From Torreya grandis (Eukaryota > Streptophyta > Pinopsida > Cupressales > Taxaceae): DNA of 64,000 nucleotides. The first letter of the stretch is position 1, and every line of letters starts with the position of its first letter. This document shows, in pieces, positions 34,611-46,749 of this stretch. The notes below the pieces were generated by a model. It did not search any database. It was given only the letters and a program-made list of their open reading frames with translations, and was not told the origin of the DNA. Both the position numbers and the translations under genes were made by a program. The stretch lies in assembly GCA_037957365.1 (NCBI GenBank), contig JARHVA010004901.1, positions 733,001 to 797,000 on the forward strand. Reading direction: 5' to 3'.

Positions 34611-35934
34611 TGACCTTAATTTGGATGAGAATACTACCTTTGGATTATAGGGTTAAGAATATAGAAATGATAATGCACAAGGGTGATAATCAGATCTACA
34701 ACAGGCCAATTGGGTGTTAAACTTAGATATAAACATATACTAAATTTCTTATGCTAAGAATAGGCTAAATATAAAAATTACAACTAAGTTATGTATAGAA
34801 ATGATAAATAAGTAATATCCTTAGGTGGTTATGATGTTAACACATTGTTAGATCTGAAATAGGTAGAAAGCAAGCTAGAAATAAATTCTTGAATAGTCAT
34901 CATATTCTAGATCTGATACCCTCTAGATCTTTAGACACTAATGTCAACCTAGGATATTTGCATCGATGTTATTATCTAGGTTTAATGCAAGTATCATGTA
35001 TGAAATTCCTATTGAAAAATTATGTGACCACCTGGATGCTTTTAGGTTTGTCTTCACCTTTGATTTGGTGCATTCAAATTTGGGTCATGGAATATTGCTC
35101 CTCATGAATATGAAACACCCTAGTTATTCATCTTCATAGTGACCTTGGTAAAAAAGGGTTAGTGGGCACATAGTGTTGAGTTGACCCCAAAGACACATTT
35201 TTTAGTGAGTATTGCCCACATGGCCAATACTCTAAGAAGGCCTTAAATTAATGTAGTTATCCCCTATGTGTTAGCTTGTATGTGAATCATTCAATATGTG
35301 TAAATCAAGTACAATAGTGACCTAGCTTGTAACTTAGAAAATTGGGCTCTTAGGTTTCTCCTTTAGTAATTCAAACATGTATATGTGTTTCTCCTATGAC
35401 TAGTATGTAAATAGGGAAGCTTTGTTTGATTAAATGTTTGATAGAGTGTTTTTGATAAGTTGCCTTGGTCTCTCTTGGTCTTTTCTAGGAGAGCAATGAA
35501 TGAGGAGTGATTATGAATATATACCACTCCTATCAGGAAATATCTCACATTAAAGAACTTAATCCAGCCATTATGATATGTTTCATTTGTAAATTGGATA
35601 AATTTAGGGTATTAGGCACTTACATCAAATTAAGACACTAACATTGACACTAGTGTTTATCCTAAATGTTAGTGTTTAAGGAGAAGGAAAGTAGGTACAA
35701 GTTTAAAACTTGTAGAGATGGAAGATAAGTACATTTTTAGCATTCTAGGAAAGATATAAGGTATGGATCATTAACACAACACCAATAAAACTAAGAGATA
35801 GGCCAAGGGGTAGAAAATAGAGTAGATGCAAGACTTACAAAAGTGAAAAAAAATAGAATTGAGAGGAATAGCCAAGGTTTGAGTTTTCCAAGTGTAAAAG
35901 ACTAAGGTGCTATATAATCCATAAATATTGTCTA
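34611..35934 (-). repeat. 5' LTR of element D
   Basis: Partner of 28711-30032, 1324 bp against 1322 bp. Contains inverted arms GACACTAACATT (35634) and AATGTTAGTGTT (35666). Confidence 0.85.
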
Positions 35935-37140
35935 CACTATCTAATTCATTTTTTAGGTTCTCCACTTCAACCTTCAATGCATTCCAATATTCTATTTGCT
36001 TAATGATTAATCTTCCCTAATGTTCTAGCTTGTCCTCTAAATCTAACAGTTTTAAATTGTGTATCATGAAGGGTTCCATGATTTATTTCATCTCATCCTT
36101 ATCCTTGGCTTTGGCCACTTTCTTGGATTATTTAAGTGGTGATGGGTTTATCTTCAACCTATATTTATTCATGGGTTTATCTTTATTCCTCTTAAGGTTA
36201 TGAGAGTCCTAGGTTTTATGTTTTCTAGTTTTAACCTTGGTTAGAAACTCAAATGAGTGATTTCTTTCATATGGGGTTTTAACTAGATTTTTCTCAGAGG
36301 ACTTCAGGCTTCCCTCCCCATCTTCCTCTAACTTCTCATAATCCTCCTAAAATTTATATTTTTTATTCTCCATCATATTCACCTCCTTCCCCCTCAAAGA
36401 TTCCCCCTCTTAACAATGAGGAAAATTAAACCCTGGTGAATGAGGTCACTAATAAAATTTATCTGGAAAATAATCATGGTGATCTCAAGGGATTTTAGTA
36501 AAAAATAAGGTAGACTTATTCTATAACCCTTAAAATGGTTCATGAGGAGGAAGTGGTGAGAAAATAAGACATAGAACTTACCTTCCAGCATGATTTACTT
36601 CATGATCTGTAGAGATATGTCAGGCCAATACTTTAATAGTTCCACCCTCAAAAACCCTTTCTTCTCAGTGATGCCTCATTTGTTTTAAGAATTTATTCAT
36701 GAGCTCTTGTTTTATATGTTTGTCCTTTTAATATTTTGTGCCTTCACATCTCATAATGGTCACATTCCCAATTATTTATTCAAAAATATTCATCTCCAAA
36801 CCTCTCATATGCACTTTTAGTTATTTCCAGCCCAATGAAATCCTTAGAAACCTCCTCATCATACCCAACAATATATCATAAACTCTAGAAAGCCTCCCTT
36901 CTATAGATTTTTCCACCCTTTATAGTTGTCCTTGGCTTCCACATATGAAATAAGTTTGAATCTATATTTGTCTCCTCCCATAGCTTCTTTTATTTTCTTC
37001 CTCAAACTCAATGCCCAGACTAGATTCTCTAATGTCTTTGCACACTTCATGAGGACATTATGTTTAACATTATTAATATTATTTCCATGCTTCACCTTAT
37101 TCACTCAATCTTCTAATTCCTTGTAATGAATAGGGGAATA
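35935..37140 (-). pseudogene. LINE-associated coding remains, coiled-coil part
   Basis: The minus strand encodes LVWALSLRKKIKEAMGGDKY and RFKLISYVEAKDNYKGWKNL (37104-36901), then a long stop-rich stretch. Close to the border of element D it reads a heptad-rich sequence ending NALKVEVENLKNELDSV (about 35990-35940), which looks like a coiled coil. The frame appears to continue past the inserted LTR element at 28710. I do not recognise the protein. It could be a LINE ORF1 or a C-terminal extension of the LINE polyprotein; its place downstream of an RNase H is odd for a plant L1. Confidence 0.45.
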
Positions 37141-37181
37141 ATTACATTTAGTATCCATTAAGTTAGTACTAGTCATTATAA

Positions 37182-37730
37182 TTACCCTTCATGTGAATAA
37201 GCCCCCTCTTGAGAGCGAATGATTGGAATTAAATCATTATTAAACATATTAACATTTTGGTATGGAAAACCATCATACCTTTGACAAATGGCATAGTATT
37301 GATTAAAGACATTGATATTTTCCAACCCATCATCCATCTTGTTTCCCTCCCTATATATATGATCAATGGTGACCTCTTTATAGTGATTTAATAATCCTTT
37401 AGCATCTTTCATTTCTTGCTTAATGTTCCAAGATGGTTTCACTTTGCCTAAACGGGTATTCAAGATATTTGGGGATTCCATTTTAACAACCAATTTTTCA
37501 ATTTTTAGGTGCACCACAAGTTGAATGCCCTAGATAGCTACTTTAGCCTCAGCCACATGGTTGGTTTGTGATCCCATTAGCCCTACATAAGCAACTATGA
37601 TGAGACCTTAGAGTATCTAATAACCCCTCCTCCTCCTACCAAACTAGGGTTCCATTTGGAAACCCCATGAAAATTCAACTTCATGTAGTTTCATCATGGT
37701 TTGTCCCATTTGACTTAGCTTATATCAATT
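37182..37730 (-). pseudogene. LINE-type RNase H domain
   Basis: The minus strand reads KLNFHGVSKWNPSLVGGGGV (the family's FDGASKGNPG), a degraded NHVAEAKA segment, then VVHLKIEKLVVKMESPNILN, KPSWNIKQEMKDAKGLLNHY and KEVTIDHIYREGNKMDDGLE (about 37290-37340). This is the RVT_3-type RNase H at the C-terminus of plant L1 LINEs. The first catalytic Asp is His here, while Glu is kept and the second Asp region reads MESPN for the usual TDS. The domain trims RNA after target-primed reverse transcription. No RT was found upstream, because the Tat LTR starts at 37883; the copy is truncated or displaced. Confidence 0.75.
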
Positions 37731-37882
37731 TTCAAGACTAGTTTTTCAACTATAGGGTTAATGTTCTAATTAAGTAAAATAAAAGATTTAGCTTTTAAGA
37801 CTATATGTTTGTCTTTCAGAATGAAAGCCTTCTAATTTTATATAATGGATACACATCTATGGAAAGAGGTTTTAAAAATAAT

Positions 37883-39096
37883 TATAGTCATCTAAAATGT
37901 CACTTGAGTGCCAAGAGTGTTACTTGAGACCACCCATCCTTAGTTTAGCCCTAGACCTATCTTAAGGCCTATTTAAACACTTATCTAGGTTTTATGTGGG
38001 TCTTACACATCTTAAGACATCAAAATTAGTCTCAAACCCTTTGTTAGGCATTTAGGCCCTTAGTGCCTCAAGTTCTACCACCTAAACATTGGCAGCATAC
38101 ATGGACACTAACACCATGGTGTTAGTGTCCCAATTGGGAATTATTGTCCTTTTCCCTCTTTCTAGCCCGAATGGATATCTTTTCAATCCCAAAGACACCT
38201 AGGGTCATCCTAGACCTATTTCAAAACTTGCATAAGAACCAAATTAGTATATATACATGAATTTTAGACATTTATTCACTAGATGGAAATCAAATGCAAG
38301 TACACATAAATAAGCTCCAAAAATTGATACATTATCAAAGTTATTAATCCATATTCTACCTGACTTTTGCATACAGTCATATAAATCCCTAATAATCTTA
38401 GAATACATAGATTTATAATCATAAACCTCACTTAAATCACCCAAATTGGCATTCATACTAGCTTCACTTTCATTTGCACCAGCACATAGGTGGGGAGAAT
38501 TACATCAAGCTTCATCCCTTCTCAAAGTATTAGTTTGTAGGGAACTCTCATCATATCAAGGTGTTGAGGATGTCCATCCTACCCAACTAACATCACACCT
38601 TTATTACTTATGCTAATCAAATACCTTAATCACATGGAGGTTTAGGGTTTGCATATAAAATTAGTTAAATTAAGTTATAGATAATGAAGTAGGATTGATC
38701 TGCATATGAACAAGGTTGATAGACTCAGATATAGGTGATCCTAGAATTGTAGATCACATAGAGGACATTAGCACTAAAAATGGACATTAATGTCATAATG
38801 ATACTATCCAAGCTAGGGTGTTATTGTCTAGGAGAGTTTCTAAGACTTAGATCTTATTTATGACACTTAAACCAAATTTTGTACCAATTTTTAGCTTCCA
38901 AGTTCTTCATCTCAAGCATTTTCTAGCTAAGTACTTATTTGTGTCATTCATTGTTATTATTATAAATATTAGATTAGATTAGTTCTTTCACAAATTAGTG
39001 GTTTTATTTATTATATATTTTATACCCTAATTTATTTTACTTAGACCCTTTAATAACCTAGGGCTTACACTCCATAAACCCTTAAAAGTTAAATCA
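37883..39096 (+). repeat. 5' LTR of element T2
   Basis: The first 360 bp match 50998-51330 (GTCACTTGAG, GTGTTACTTGAGACCA, AAAGACACCTAGGGTCA). The end matches the LTR at 10868 (AAAAGTTAAATCA). The usual TG start reads TA here. Confidence 0.75.
38103..38130. repeat. Perfect 28-bp palindrome
   Basis: GGACACTAACACCA followed by its exact reverse complement TGGTGTTAGTGTCC, with no spacer. It lies inside the LTR of T2. Confidence 0.95.
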
Positions 39097-39097
39097 T

Positions 39098-39116
39098 TTG
39101 GTGAACCCAACTTACT
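39098..39116 (+). other. Primer binding site of element T2
   Basis: TTGGTGAACCCAACTTAC follows the LTR end TCA by one or two bases. Compare the same site in T1 and the gag-only element. Confidence 0.7.
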
Positions 39117-39213
39117 TTAAACATATTGCTTAAAACAATAGTGTACCATTGGGGTTTCCATTTTTATTTCTAAAATTGAATAAATTTTTAGTTTATAGCC
39201 TTTTATCATTATA

Positions 39214-39770
39214 GATGCCATTTTTTAATTTTTGGTACAAATTCTTATGGTCTTTCTTGCATGCCTATTGCTCACCATTTGTAGAAAGATGCACATGTAT
39301 GTCACTCCTCTCATGGACCATGTTAGAACTCAAATTATTTCACACATTGGTCCACCCTCCCTTGAGTCCCACTTATATGATGATCATTATTTCATGGATC
39401 ACTTTGAGTTACCTCTAGTTATTGCTCAATAATAGAGATCTTGAAGGACTCCATTTGTTCTATCTCCATGACCAGTTGACTATCTTTGTTCACATCCCAC
39501 CTTTACTACTCACCCTTAGCAAATAATAGATCTTATGGTTAGAGATATTACTATAAAAAACATGATGCTTCCTCAACCTATACAAGAACAATCGTAATCC
39601 CACCATCCCTCCTCATCCCCAAAACACTACAACATAACCTAGGGATCAACACAGATCATTTAATATTGTGGATCAGTTAAGAAATACACTAGTTAAGATT
39701 TTTATATTATAATTACTCCAAAAGTCAACCATTTTAAAATATATTCTTTTTCAAACACTCAATAATACAT
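39214..39770 (+). pseudogene. Gag of element T2
   Basis: Reads VQILMVFLACLLLTICRK and MDHVRTQIISHIGPPSLESH (39232-39432), then stop-rich sequence with LMVRDITIKN, and a C-terminal part resembling the LRNTPTKISILELL segment of T1. Homology to T1 across the T1 split confirms that it is one gene. Function as capsid protein is inferred from position between primer site and protease. Confidence 0.55.
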
Positions 39771-39772
39771 CT

Positions 39773-40380
39773 TTGCCTTGTGACACAGAGATAGCTTATT
39801 TTACATATATCATGAACACTATCAGGGACATTGAGTATGTTATATATTTTTCCAATGAGAATCTTCCCTCATATTTAGTTATTAATCATAATCTACCGCT
39901 CTTCATTCAAACACAAATCAAGACCACCTATATTAAAAGAGTTATAATTGGCAGTAGTTTAGGACTTAACTTATGCAACCTCACATTTATACAAACTATG
40001 GGGGTTGATATGGGATCTATTTCAAATACATATCAAAACATTAGATGTTTTGATGACATTTATAGATAGGCATTGAGTTATATTACATTAGATATTATAG
40101 TTGGGCCAAAAACCCTACCTACATAGTTTTAGGTGATGCCTAATCATTTAAAGTACAACCTATTACTTGGGAGACCTTGGATACATGTTATGGAGACATA
40201 CTCTTTACCTTGCAAAGATGCATCAAGTTTTTACATGATGGATACTTGTACACTTGTCTAACAAATAATCAACCATTCAAATATTATAGAGTCATTGAGC
40301 CTACCACCTTAAATACATATTTAGATGGGACACCTCATGTTCTCATAGAGTCCCCACCTCATAAGAATTTGATAGAGTAA
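39773..40380 (+). pseudogene. Protease of element T2
   Basis: ISFSNEDLPS-type N-terminus (here VIYFSNENLPS), HNLPLFIQTQIKTTYIKRV, then IIGSSLGLNLCN at about 39944-39980, followed by LTFIQTMGVDMGSISNTYQN. It then runs through MPNHLKYNLLLGRPWIH (about 40137-40185; the frame is shifted here) and ends in IKFLHDGYLYTCLTNNQPF (from about 40210) and TPHVLIESPPHKNL. This is the Tat/Ogre retropepsin layout, complete from flap to LLGRPW. The active site DSG reads GSS (39950), so the enzyme would be dead; the T1 copy keeps DSG. Confidence 0.75.
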
Positions 40381-41780
40381 ATATACATATATGAGGTTGG
40401 GGAATCTATAACCACAATTCCTACACCCATTCTAGATCCTCCTACATCACAATTACCTTCACCCATGATGGAGGAGGACCCTCATACGACATAGTTATCC
40501 CCACCCATGGAAGATGATTGAATTATCATTACTTGTTAATTTAAAGGAAGTATATATCTGAAACTCTAATACATATTTCCAAGCCACCACAAATAATGGT
40601 CCAACACCCATTGGCATTGATGATTACTTATGTGGATTGATCATTACACTAGTTGGCCTTAGAGAGTATAGAGATGATTATAAGGAACTCATGCCTTTTC
40701 CCACATAAGTAGCACCACTAGTTCATAATCTTACATCTACAAGCCCAACCACCCAACTATAGTTATAGATAGATTATTCCATGCACGTAGTACATATGGT
40801 TACATCTATGGATATTGACCTATTTATATGGATTCAGGTAGGTAGTTCATAGGATAGACCACAACATATTCTTAGATATTATTTGATAGAGGATTGATGA
40901 CATTGCCCATAGTTAGTCATAGATCCATCATTAGATTTTCATAATAGGATGGTAGACCATTTTATCATTTTCATAGGCTTATAATATGTGATACGGATAC
41001 ATGCTAAGCATTACAACATAAGTTGAATAAGTTCAAGGCTCAGGGCACTATTTAGATTACACAACCTCCAACTCCACTAATAAAAGCACCATGATGGAAT
41101 ATTCATTAACATAGATGTTTTCATAATGATCCATTAACTATCTGAGTTTTCATCTAGGATTAATACATCCCTCATATCACTATAGATGAGGATTTAGATC
41201 CCACCACTTGCACATTGACATTCTTACAACACATAAGGCATCATGAGAGTGAGCTAAAGCATGTTATACATTGTTGGGATTCTTTGTGACATATCACACT
41301 CCAATTTCATGCGGCTTGAATGTGGTCAACACATTAATCTTCATCATGAGCATAAGCACTCATATATAGGTTACACTTGGTAGCACATGTTACAAGCAAT
41401 GGATGCCATATTTGATCACACATATAGATGCTTAAATTTTATTCATAAGGGACATATAGTTCACATTTTACATAATGGCTCAGATGAGAATGATAAATTT
41501 CATGAAGATACCTCACATTCCAATATGGTTTACCTTGGGACTGCATTGGAGGCTTCTTACATAATAGAGTAGCATGTTATTTATGTGCACAAAATACAAA
41601 ATAACACCAATGATAAGGCTATACTTATATAGACAACATGGTATGATGATCACGATGATGATGATTTATTTGAGTTTGGGTAGATTCAGTATCTAACATT
41701 GGTTGAGATCCCACCAAATCTATCATTTGATTATCCACATCCCATGGACGTGCTCTTAGGTTTATAGAGACATTACACTT
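40381..41780 (+). pseudogene. Post-protease spacer of element T2
   Basis: Stop-rich sequence, homologous to T1 at 1-940 on the minus strand. Short readable peptides include proline-rich ILDPPTSQLPSPMMEEDP (about 40430-40485) and an acidic run at about 41650-41690. Neither copy shows RT motifs here. It may be a long linker of the polyprotein. Confidence 0.5.
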
Positions 41781-43916
41781 GATTTTTACATTATCTCATT
41801 TATTTAAAGGATTTACTTATATATAGATTCTTTTATCCTTGCTCCTTGTATATAGTTTCATATTCATGATTGTCTGTACATAACTTATATCCAAAAAATA
41901 TAAAAACAATATAATATGTCAAAAACACAAAAATATTCAAATATTTGCTTAGAAAATACAAATTATAGATTATATTCATTTCCACGTTTACATTTCTTAT
42001 ACTTTCCAAGAATTACATATGTTATATTTGTTAGTGTAGTTAGTTTTATCATACATACATGTTTTACTTATTCGTTTTGAGTGTTTGCAGATGCTTACAT
42101 GACCCAGGTCCACCACATAGATCTAAATTTTATACTATCCACCCACTAGAGGAATATACATAGATACATGGATTCCTCATTTGACACATTCACCCATTTG
42201 GGGACATTCTATACACATTTTCAATTACCAGGTTACATATTTCTATACTCTATACCATAGATTTAGCATTATTTCTCTCTTGATATTGATCATCCTACAC
42301 TACATGATTTTTTGCCAGCTACTACTATTCTAGACTCAGTTTATATACATCTTTGCTCTTATATAGATTTGCACCACATGTCATGAATACTTTCATTTCT
42401 AGCTTTACTAGTTTAGACTCGATTATGTCTCTATGTTTCTACATCTATTTGAGATCATTTGCATATGTCATTATTTTATGGCTCTATGCCACTTCCTTTC
42501 ATTGTATTTATGCTTTGGATATGTGCCCATGCCCTTGTGTGTGCCTTCTTGATTGTGTATATGAATATTTTAACATGTCCTTCCATATGGATCCATACCA
42601 ACTTTATTGTTATTTACATGTGTACATTTGAACATACCCTTGTATCTCTTACTTTCTAAGATTTGGTGATGTGTACTCATGTCCCTTGTATTGTGGGCCC
42701 TTCATCTACTTTGTATGCCTCATGTGTGTTTTGTATATGATTTCATGTATGTGTCATGGCCATGAAATTATCTCTTGATTGTTATACACTCTATTTTTAG
42801 ATGCCATAAGGGACCTCATGCACCTCCCCTTCCTCCTTGGGTTCCTTGATGGACATCATGCCCCATCCCCCTAAGTCATTATCAATTTATTACTCAAATT
42901 TATTTTCCATACACATGATTACATTGTTATATCTATCTTGAAAACCATGTGAATGCTAAATCTAACATGCATCATACATTGCCAACTTATGCTTAGATTA
43001 TATTGCACTCTGATGTCATGTATACACATTATATTGGTTTACTATGTAGATATCACATATGCTCAAGCTAACACATATCATGTAGAGTTTTTTCTTTTGA
43101 GGATAGTTTTTGCACAATTTCAACAACTTCATTCAAAAGAGTGGGCATTCACATAGGTTTTTCATAGAGCTCAGGCTATTTAAATGCACTTAGAGTACAT
43201 TTTATAATATGCAAGCATATAATATAGAGCTCAATTTTAGGAAAACATAGTGGAAAACAAACAAATAGAGATCTGAGTTAATTGGGTATAAAACAACATA
43301 GTTGGACACTAGCACCATAGCATTACTATCTAAGGTATGGTACTACTATCTAGTAGCCTAATAAATATAAAAATCTATATTTTATATAAAATTAAAGTAG
43401 CTACAGTCTAGGTTTGCATAGATTCATTTACATATTACCAATTTTTACTCAGTTTTGCATAAAATCATACCAGTTTACTCAAATTGGGCGCATCATGCAT
43501 GGCATGATCACTCATGTTCCCATTTTAGATATTCAGATACATATTATTATAACTCAATCCAAAATCCATAAGCTTATATATCATATTTGAGGGCATGTTC
43601 ATGGGATATTATTTCTATATGCTCATTTTTGTACCAGTTGATCAAATGGAATGGAAAAATCCATGTCATTCTCTATGTTCTTAATCTAGACACCATTTTC
43701 CATATTTTAAACTAGATTTGATGCCTTACTCCATCTACAATGGTTGGAATTATCGAGTAGTCCTTAAGATTCATATATGAGTGCCTAAGAGGCCTTTAAG
43801 CTAATTTTAATTTTATAGTTCTCGAGTGGATGCAGATCCATTATATAAAATTTTAGTTATAGTCATACAACTTCAGTTACATTATAAAAAATTTAGTTAT
43901 AGATGCATCTATTGCA
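41781..43916. other. Unassigned, partly LTR-like sequence
   Basis: Pyrimidine-rich on the plus strand, no recognisable domain. A GGACACTAGCACCAT half-palindrome at 43303 resembles those inside the Tat LTRs, so part of 43.1-43.9 kb may be an old LTR. Confidence 0.4.
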
Positions 43917-44140
43917 CATGGGTAGGAAATTGTGGAGTCATAATCTACTTGATTTCTTGAGCCACCTACATAAGAGGGTTGGACAAGCCATCAATCCAAT
44001 CCAATCTATTCACAAGTCATGATCCATAAAATAGGGGTGGGAAATGATGGATTCAAGGCCATTATGAGTTATTAAACCACCCACACATGGGGATTGAGCA
44101 AGCCATTTAGCTCAATCTAAGTTATTCATCAATTAATCAC
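43917..44140. repeat. Tandem duplication, period about 112 bp
   Basis: Two diverged units both run GGGTAGGAAAT or GGGTGGGAAAT, then GAGCCACC or AAACCACC, then GACAAGCCAT or GAGCAAGCCAT, then CAATCTA. Confidence 0.75.
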
Positions 44141-44371
44141 TAACTACACACACATAGGATGTCACCAGGTTCATACATTGGTTCACATACCCAATGAGGT
44201 GTATTCATTCCTTTCATCTCTCTTATTTCTTTGCTCAATTTTGTCTTTTCTTTTTATATCTCTTAAGGATTAATCATATGCATTTTTCATTTATATGACA
44301 CATAATGTAGCATTCTTCACATGCTCGAATCTAGACTCATGGGCTTCACTTCTTAGGTAAGTCCATGTACA

Positions 44372-44657
44372 TGTTAGGAATGGTGAAGAAGCATTCCAAC
44401 CCAATATTCTAAAGTGTTGACAACAAAAACATCACACAAGGAAGCTATAGATAAATGATTGTAAAACAAATCGAGTCAAGTGTTATTTAAAAATGAGATG
44501 TTAGTATAATAGGAATACCTTGCATAAGTAGGAAAGTCAAAAAAAAGAACTAACATAACTAACCAATGTGAGATAAATCCTCACATAGGAAAAAATCATA
44601 AAAGGATGAAATAATTATCTAATACACTAAAAAACATAATAAATACATACTTTAACA
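44372..44657 (-). repeat. 3' LTR of copia C
   Basis: Plus-strand ends are TGTTAGGAATGG and TACTTTAACA. The PPT beside it fixes the inner end; the outer end is inferred from the TG terminus. Confidence 0.55.
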
Positions 44658-44672
44658 CCTCCCTCAAATGAA
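44658..44672 (-). other. Polypurine tract of copia C
   Basis: The minus strand reads CATTTGAGGGAGG immediately before TGTTAAAGTATG, the LTR start. Confidence 0.65.
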
Positions 44673-44849
44673 TCTAGGGGCTAATAATAGCCAAAAAAGT
44701 AAATAGTAGCATATCCATAGTATGAGTCTCAAAAATTAGGCTTGATAAGGTATTCATATACAATATGTATCCATGAAATGAAGAAGGAATATGTCCTCAT
44801 AAACGCCCTCCAACGATAACTTTTAAAACTCCAAGCATGTAATGCAACT

Positions 44850-46270
44850 CAAGGAAATGAGGTGATGTAAATGAATTCATGAATATGTATGCAACATGTT
44901 GTTGAGTCAGAATGTACTCCAAGCTAAGAAATCCATCTTGAATGTGTTGACAAATGAAGTGCATATGTACCTTAACATTCTTGGTCTATTGATGCTCAAC
45001 TGGGTTATTAGATATTAGAATTGCACTTTAGTTGACACACAAAAGTACAATGGTTGAATCTTACATGAATCCAAAATCTGTCAATAACTAATGAAGCCAA
45101 AGAACTTGTTAACTCATTGTAATTATTGCCTTGTACTCAAACTTTATATATGAAAATGCAATATCCTTCTACTTCTTTCACAGCCAAGCAATAGGTGAAG
45201 AACCAAGACAAAATATGTATCTATAAGTGGAATGTTTATCATCAAGAGAACCTACACAATCTAAATTAATGTACCCAACCAACTAAGTAGAACTTCTAGT
45301 GTAGTGTAATATAAAATGAGTAGTGCCTCATAGATATAATAAAATACTCTTGGTAGCCTACCAATGACTATCATGAGGTTTATGTTCAAACCTAGATACA
45401 AGCCCAATTTCATATGAAATGTTGAGAGGATTATGGGTCAATTACATAAGATTCATAACCATCTATCTATACAATGTAGGATCACAAAGTGGAGTGGTAC
45501 AAGAGGTAGTGAGAGTCACTCCAGACTAAAAAGGAGGACTTAGCTTGTGATCAGCCATGCCAAAATGTTGAAGAAGATCAAGGTTGTACTTCTGTTGACT
45601 CAAATAAATCCTTGTATTTGACTGTGAAATCTTTAAACCAAAGAAAAAATGCAAAATACCAATATTTTTCATGTCAAACTATGTTGAAAGTACTTATTGA
45701 ATAGTCTAAATTTGAGATGAGGAACTACCTATCAGAAGTAGATCATCAACATACAAGACCAGTATAACAATGTTCTCCCTAATATGTTGAATATACACTA
45801 TGGGATTAGAGTGGCAGAAAAAAATCTAGTGAAGAGAAGAAATGAATCCATATTCTCATAAAAATATTAATTGGCCTATTTGAGACCATAAATACATCTA
45901 TTAAGTCAATAAACAAGAGAAGAATCATGAACAAACCCATCAAGATACTCCATATAGATTTCTTCATGCAAGTCTCCATGCAAGAAAGTACTTTTAGCAT
46001 CCATATGATACACTATCCAACCCTATGATGCATCAAGAGAAAGTACAATATGAATATAATCCATCTTAGTAATGGGTACAAAAGGCTTAGAGTATTCAAT
46101 ACCTTCAACCTATGAGAACCCATTTGTAACAAGATATGCCTTATACTTATCAATGGACCCATCAGTTGCATACTTGGTGCGATAAATCCATTTTAACCTA
46201 ACCAACTTTATTCCCTTAAGAAGAGTTACCAAATATCAAGTGTAATTATTCATTAATGAATAATACTCAT
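44850..46270 (-). pseudogene. RT and RNase H of copia C
   Basis: RT from about 46270 on the minus strand: LKWIYRTKYATDGSIDKYKA, YLVTNGFS, VEGIEYSKPFVPITKMDYI, WIVYHMDAKSTFLHGDLHEE and LVLYVDDLLLIGSS. The YVDD box is intact (45733-45753). RNase H toward 44850 ends in SAILISNNPVEHQ, KNVKVHMHFICQHIQDGFLS and LEYILTQQHVAYI, the usual DNKSA...HIDIRYHFIRD...VADILTK pattern. It would copy element RNA into cDNA in particles. Several stops are present. Confidence 0.85.
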
Positions 46271-46749
46271 CACATCATCCCACTCTTGTAACCCATGAAC
46301 CTATGAAAAAGATTGTGGATCCCTATAGAATGTCTGACACAAAAGTCCACTACCTTTAGAATGTGCATGATAATTTTGAGTGGGCGGAAGATCTATATAA
46401 AAGGTTTTTCCTCAAAAACTATAGTACAAGCCCACCTAGACATAGTAGAAACATCAATGTGGATAGGATCCTCATCTTCTATAACCTCAGGAATTTCTTA
46501 AATTAGCTCCTCAAAGAATGAATCCTCAAGAGGAAGTGAATCATCGAAAGAAGAAGTCATGGAAGAAGATGAGGAATCATGAGATGTGAAGTTCTTATCA
46601 AACTATATAGGTTTTTGAAAATGAACATGATGAGTATCAAGATATAAAAAATGATAAGTTCTTGTGTCCTTGTAATACCCTACAATAATCAAAGTTTTAC
46701 TCTTTTTATCCAATCCTTTATTTTTTTACTTTGGTATAAACTCTCAAGA

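Larger units (their letters stand above)
28711..35934 (-). mobile_element. Tat-type LTR element D, pol lost
   Basis: Direct repeats 28711-30032 and 34611-35934 flank a minus-strand internal region. It has a TGGTGAA primer site at the right, gag with zinc knuckle and G-patch-like segment at 32.8-33.9 kb, and a PPT at the left. No RT or integrase motif was found, so this is a non-autonomous or internally deleted copy. The two flanks encode parts of the same minus-strand LINE. A possible, imperfect target duplication is AACTA/CACTA (28700 and 35935) if the LTR start is a few bases left of my call. Confidence 0.75.
37883..43200 (+). mobile_element. Tat-lineage element T2 (second copy of T1)
   Basis: LTR 37883-39096, primer site at 39098, gag and protease to 40380, then spacer to at least 41780. 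It is homologous to T1 on the opposite strand at 1-1798 plus 10254-12031. No RT or integrase was recognised and no 3' LTR was identified with confidence, so the right boundary is approximate. The lack of pol downstream of protease suggests a deleted or non-autonomous copy. Confidence 0.65.

Noticed and set aside
37883..44371. Complete T2 element with both LTRs
   Set aside because: A palindrome half-site at 43303 hints at a second LTR, but I could not align the region to the T-family LTR.
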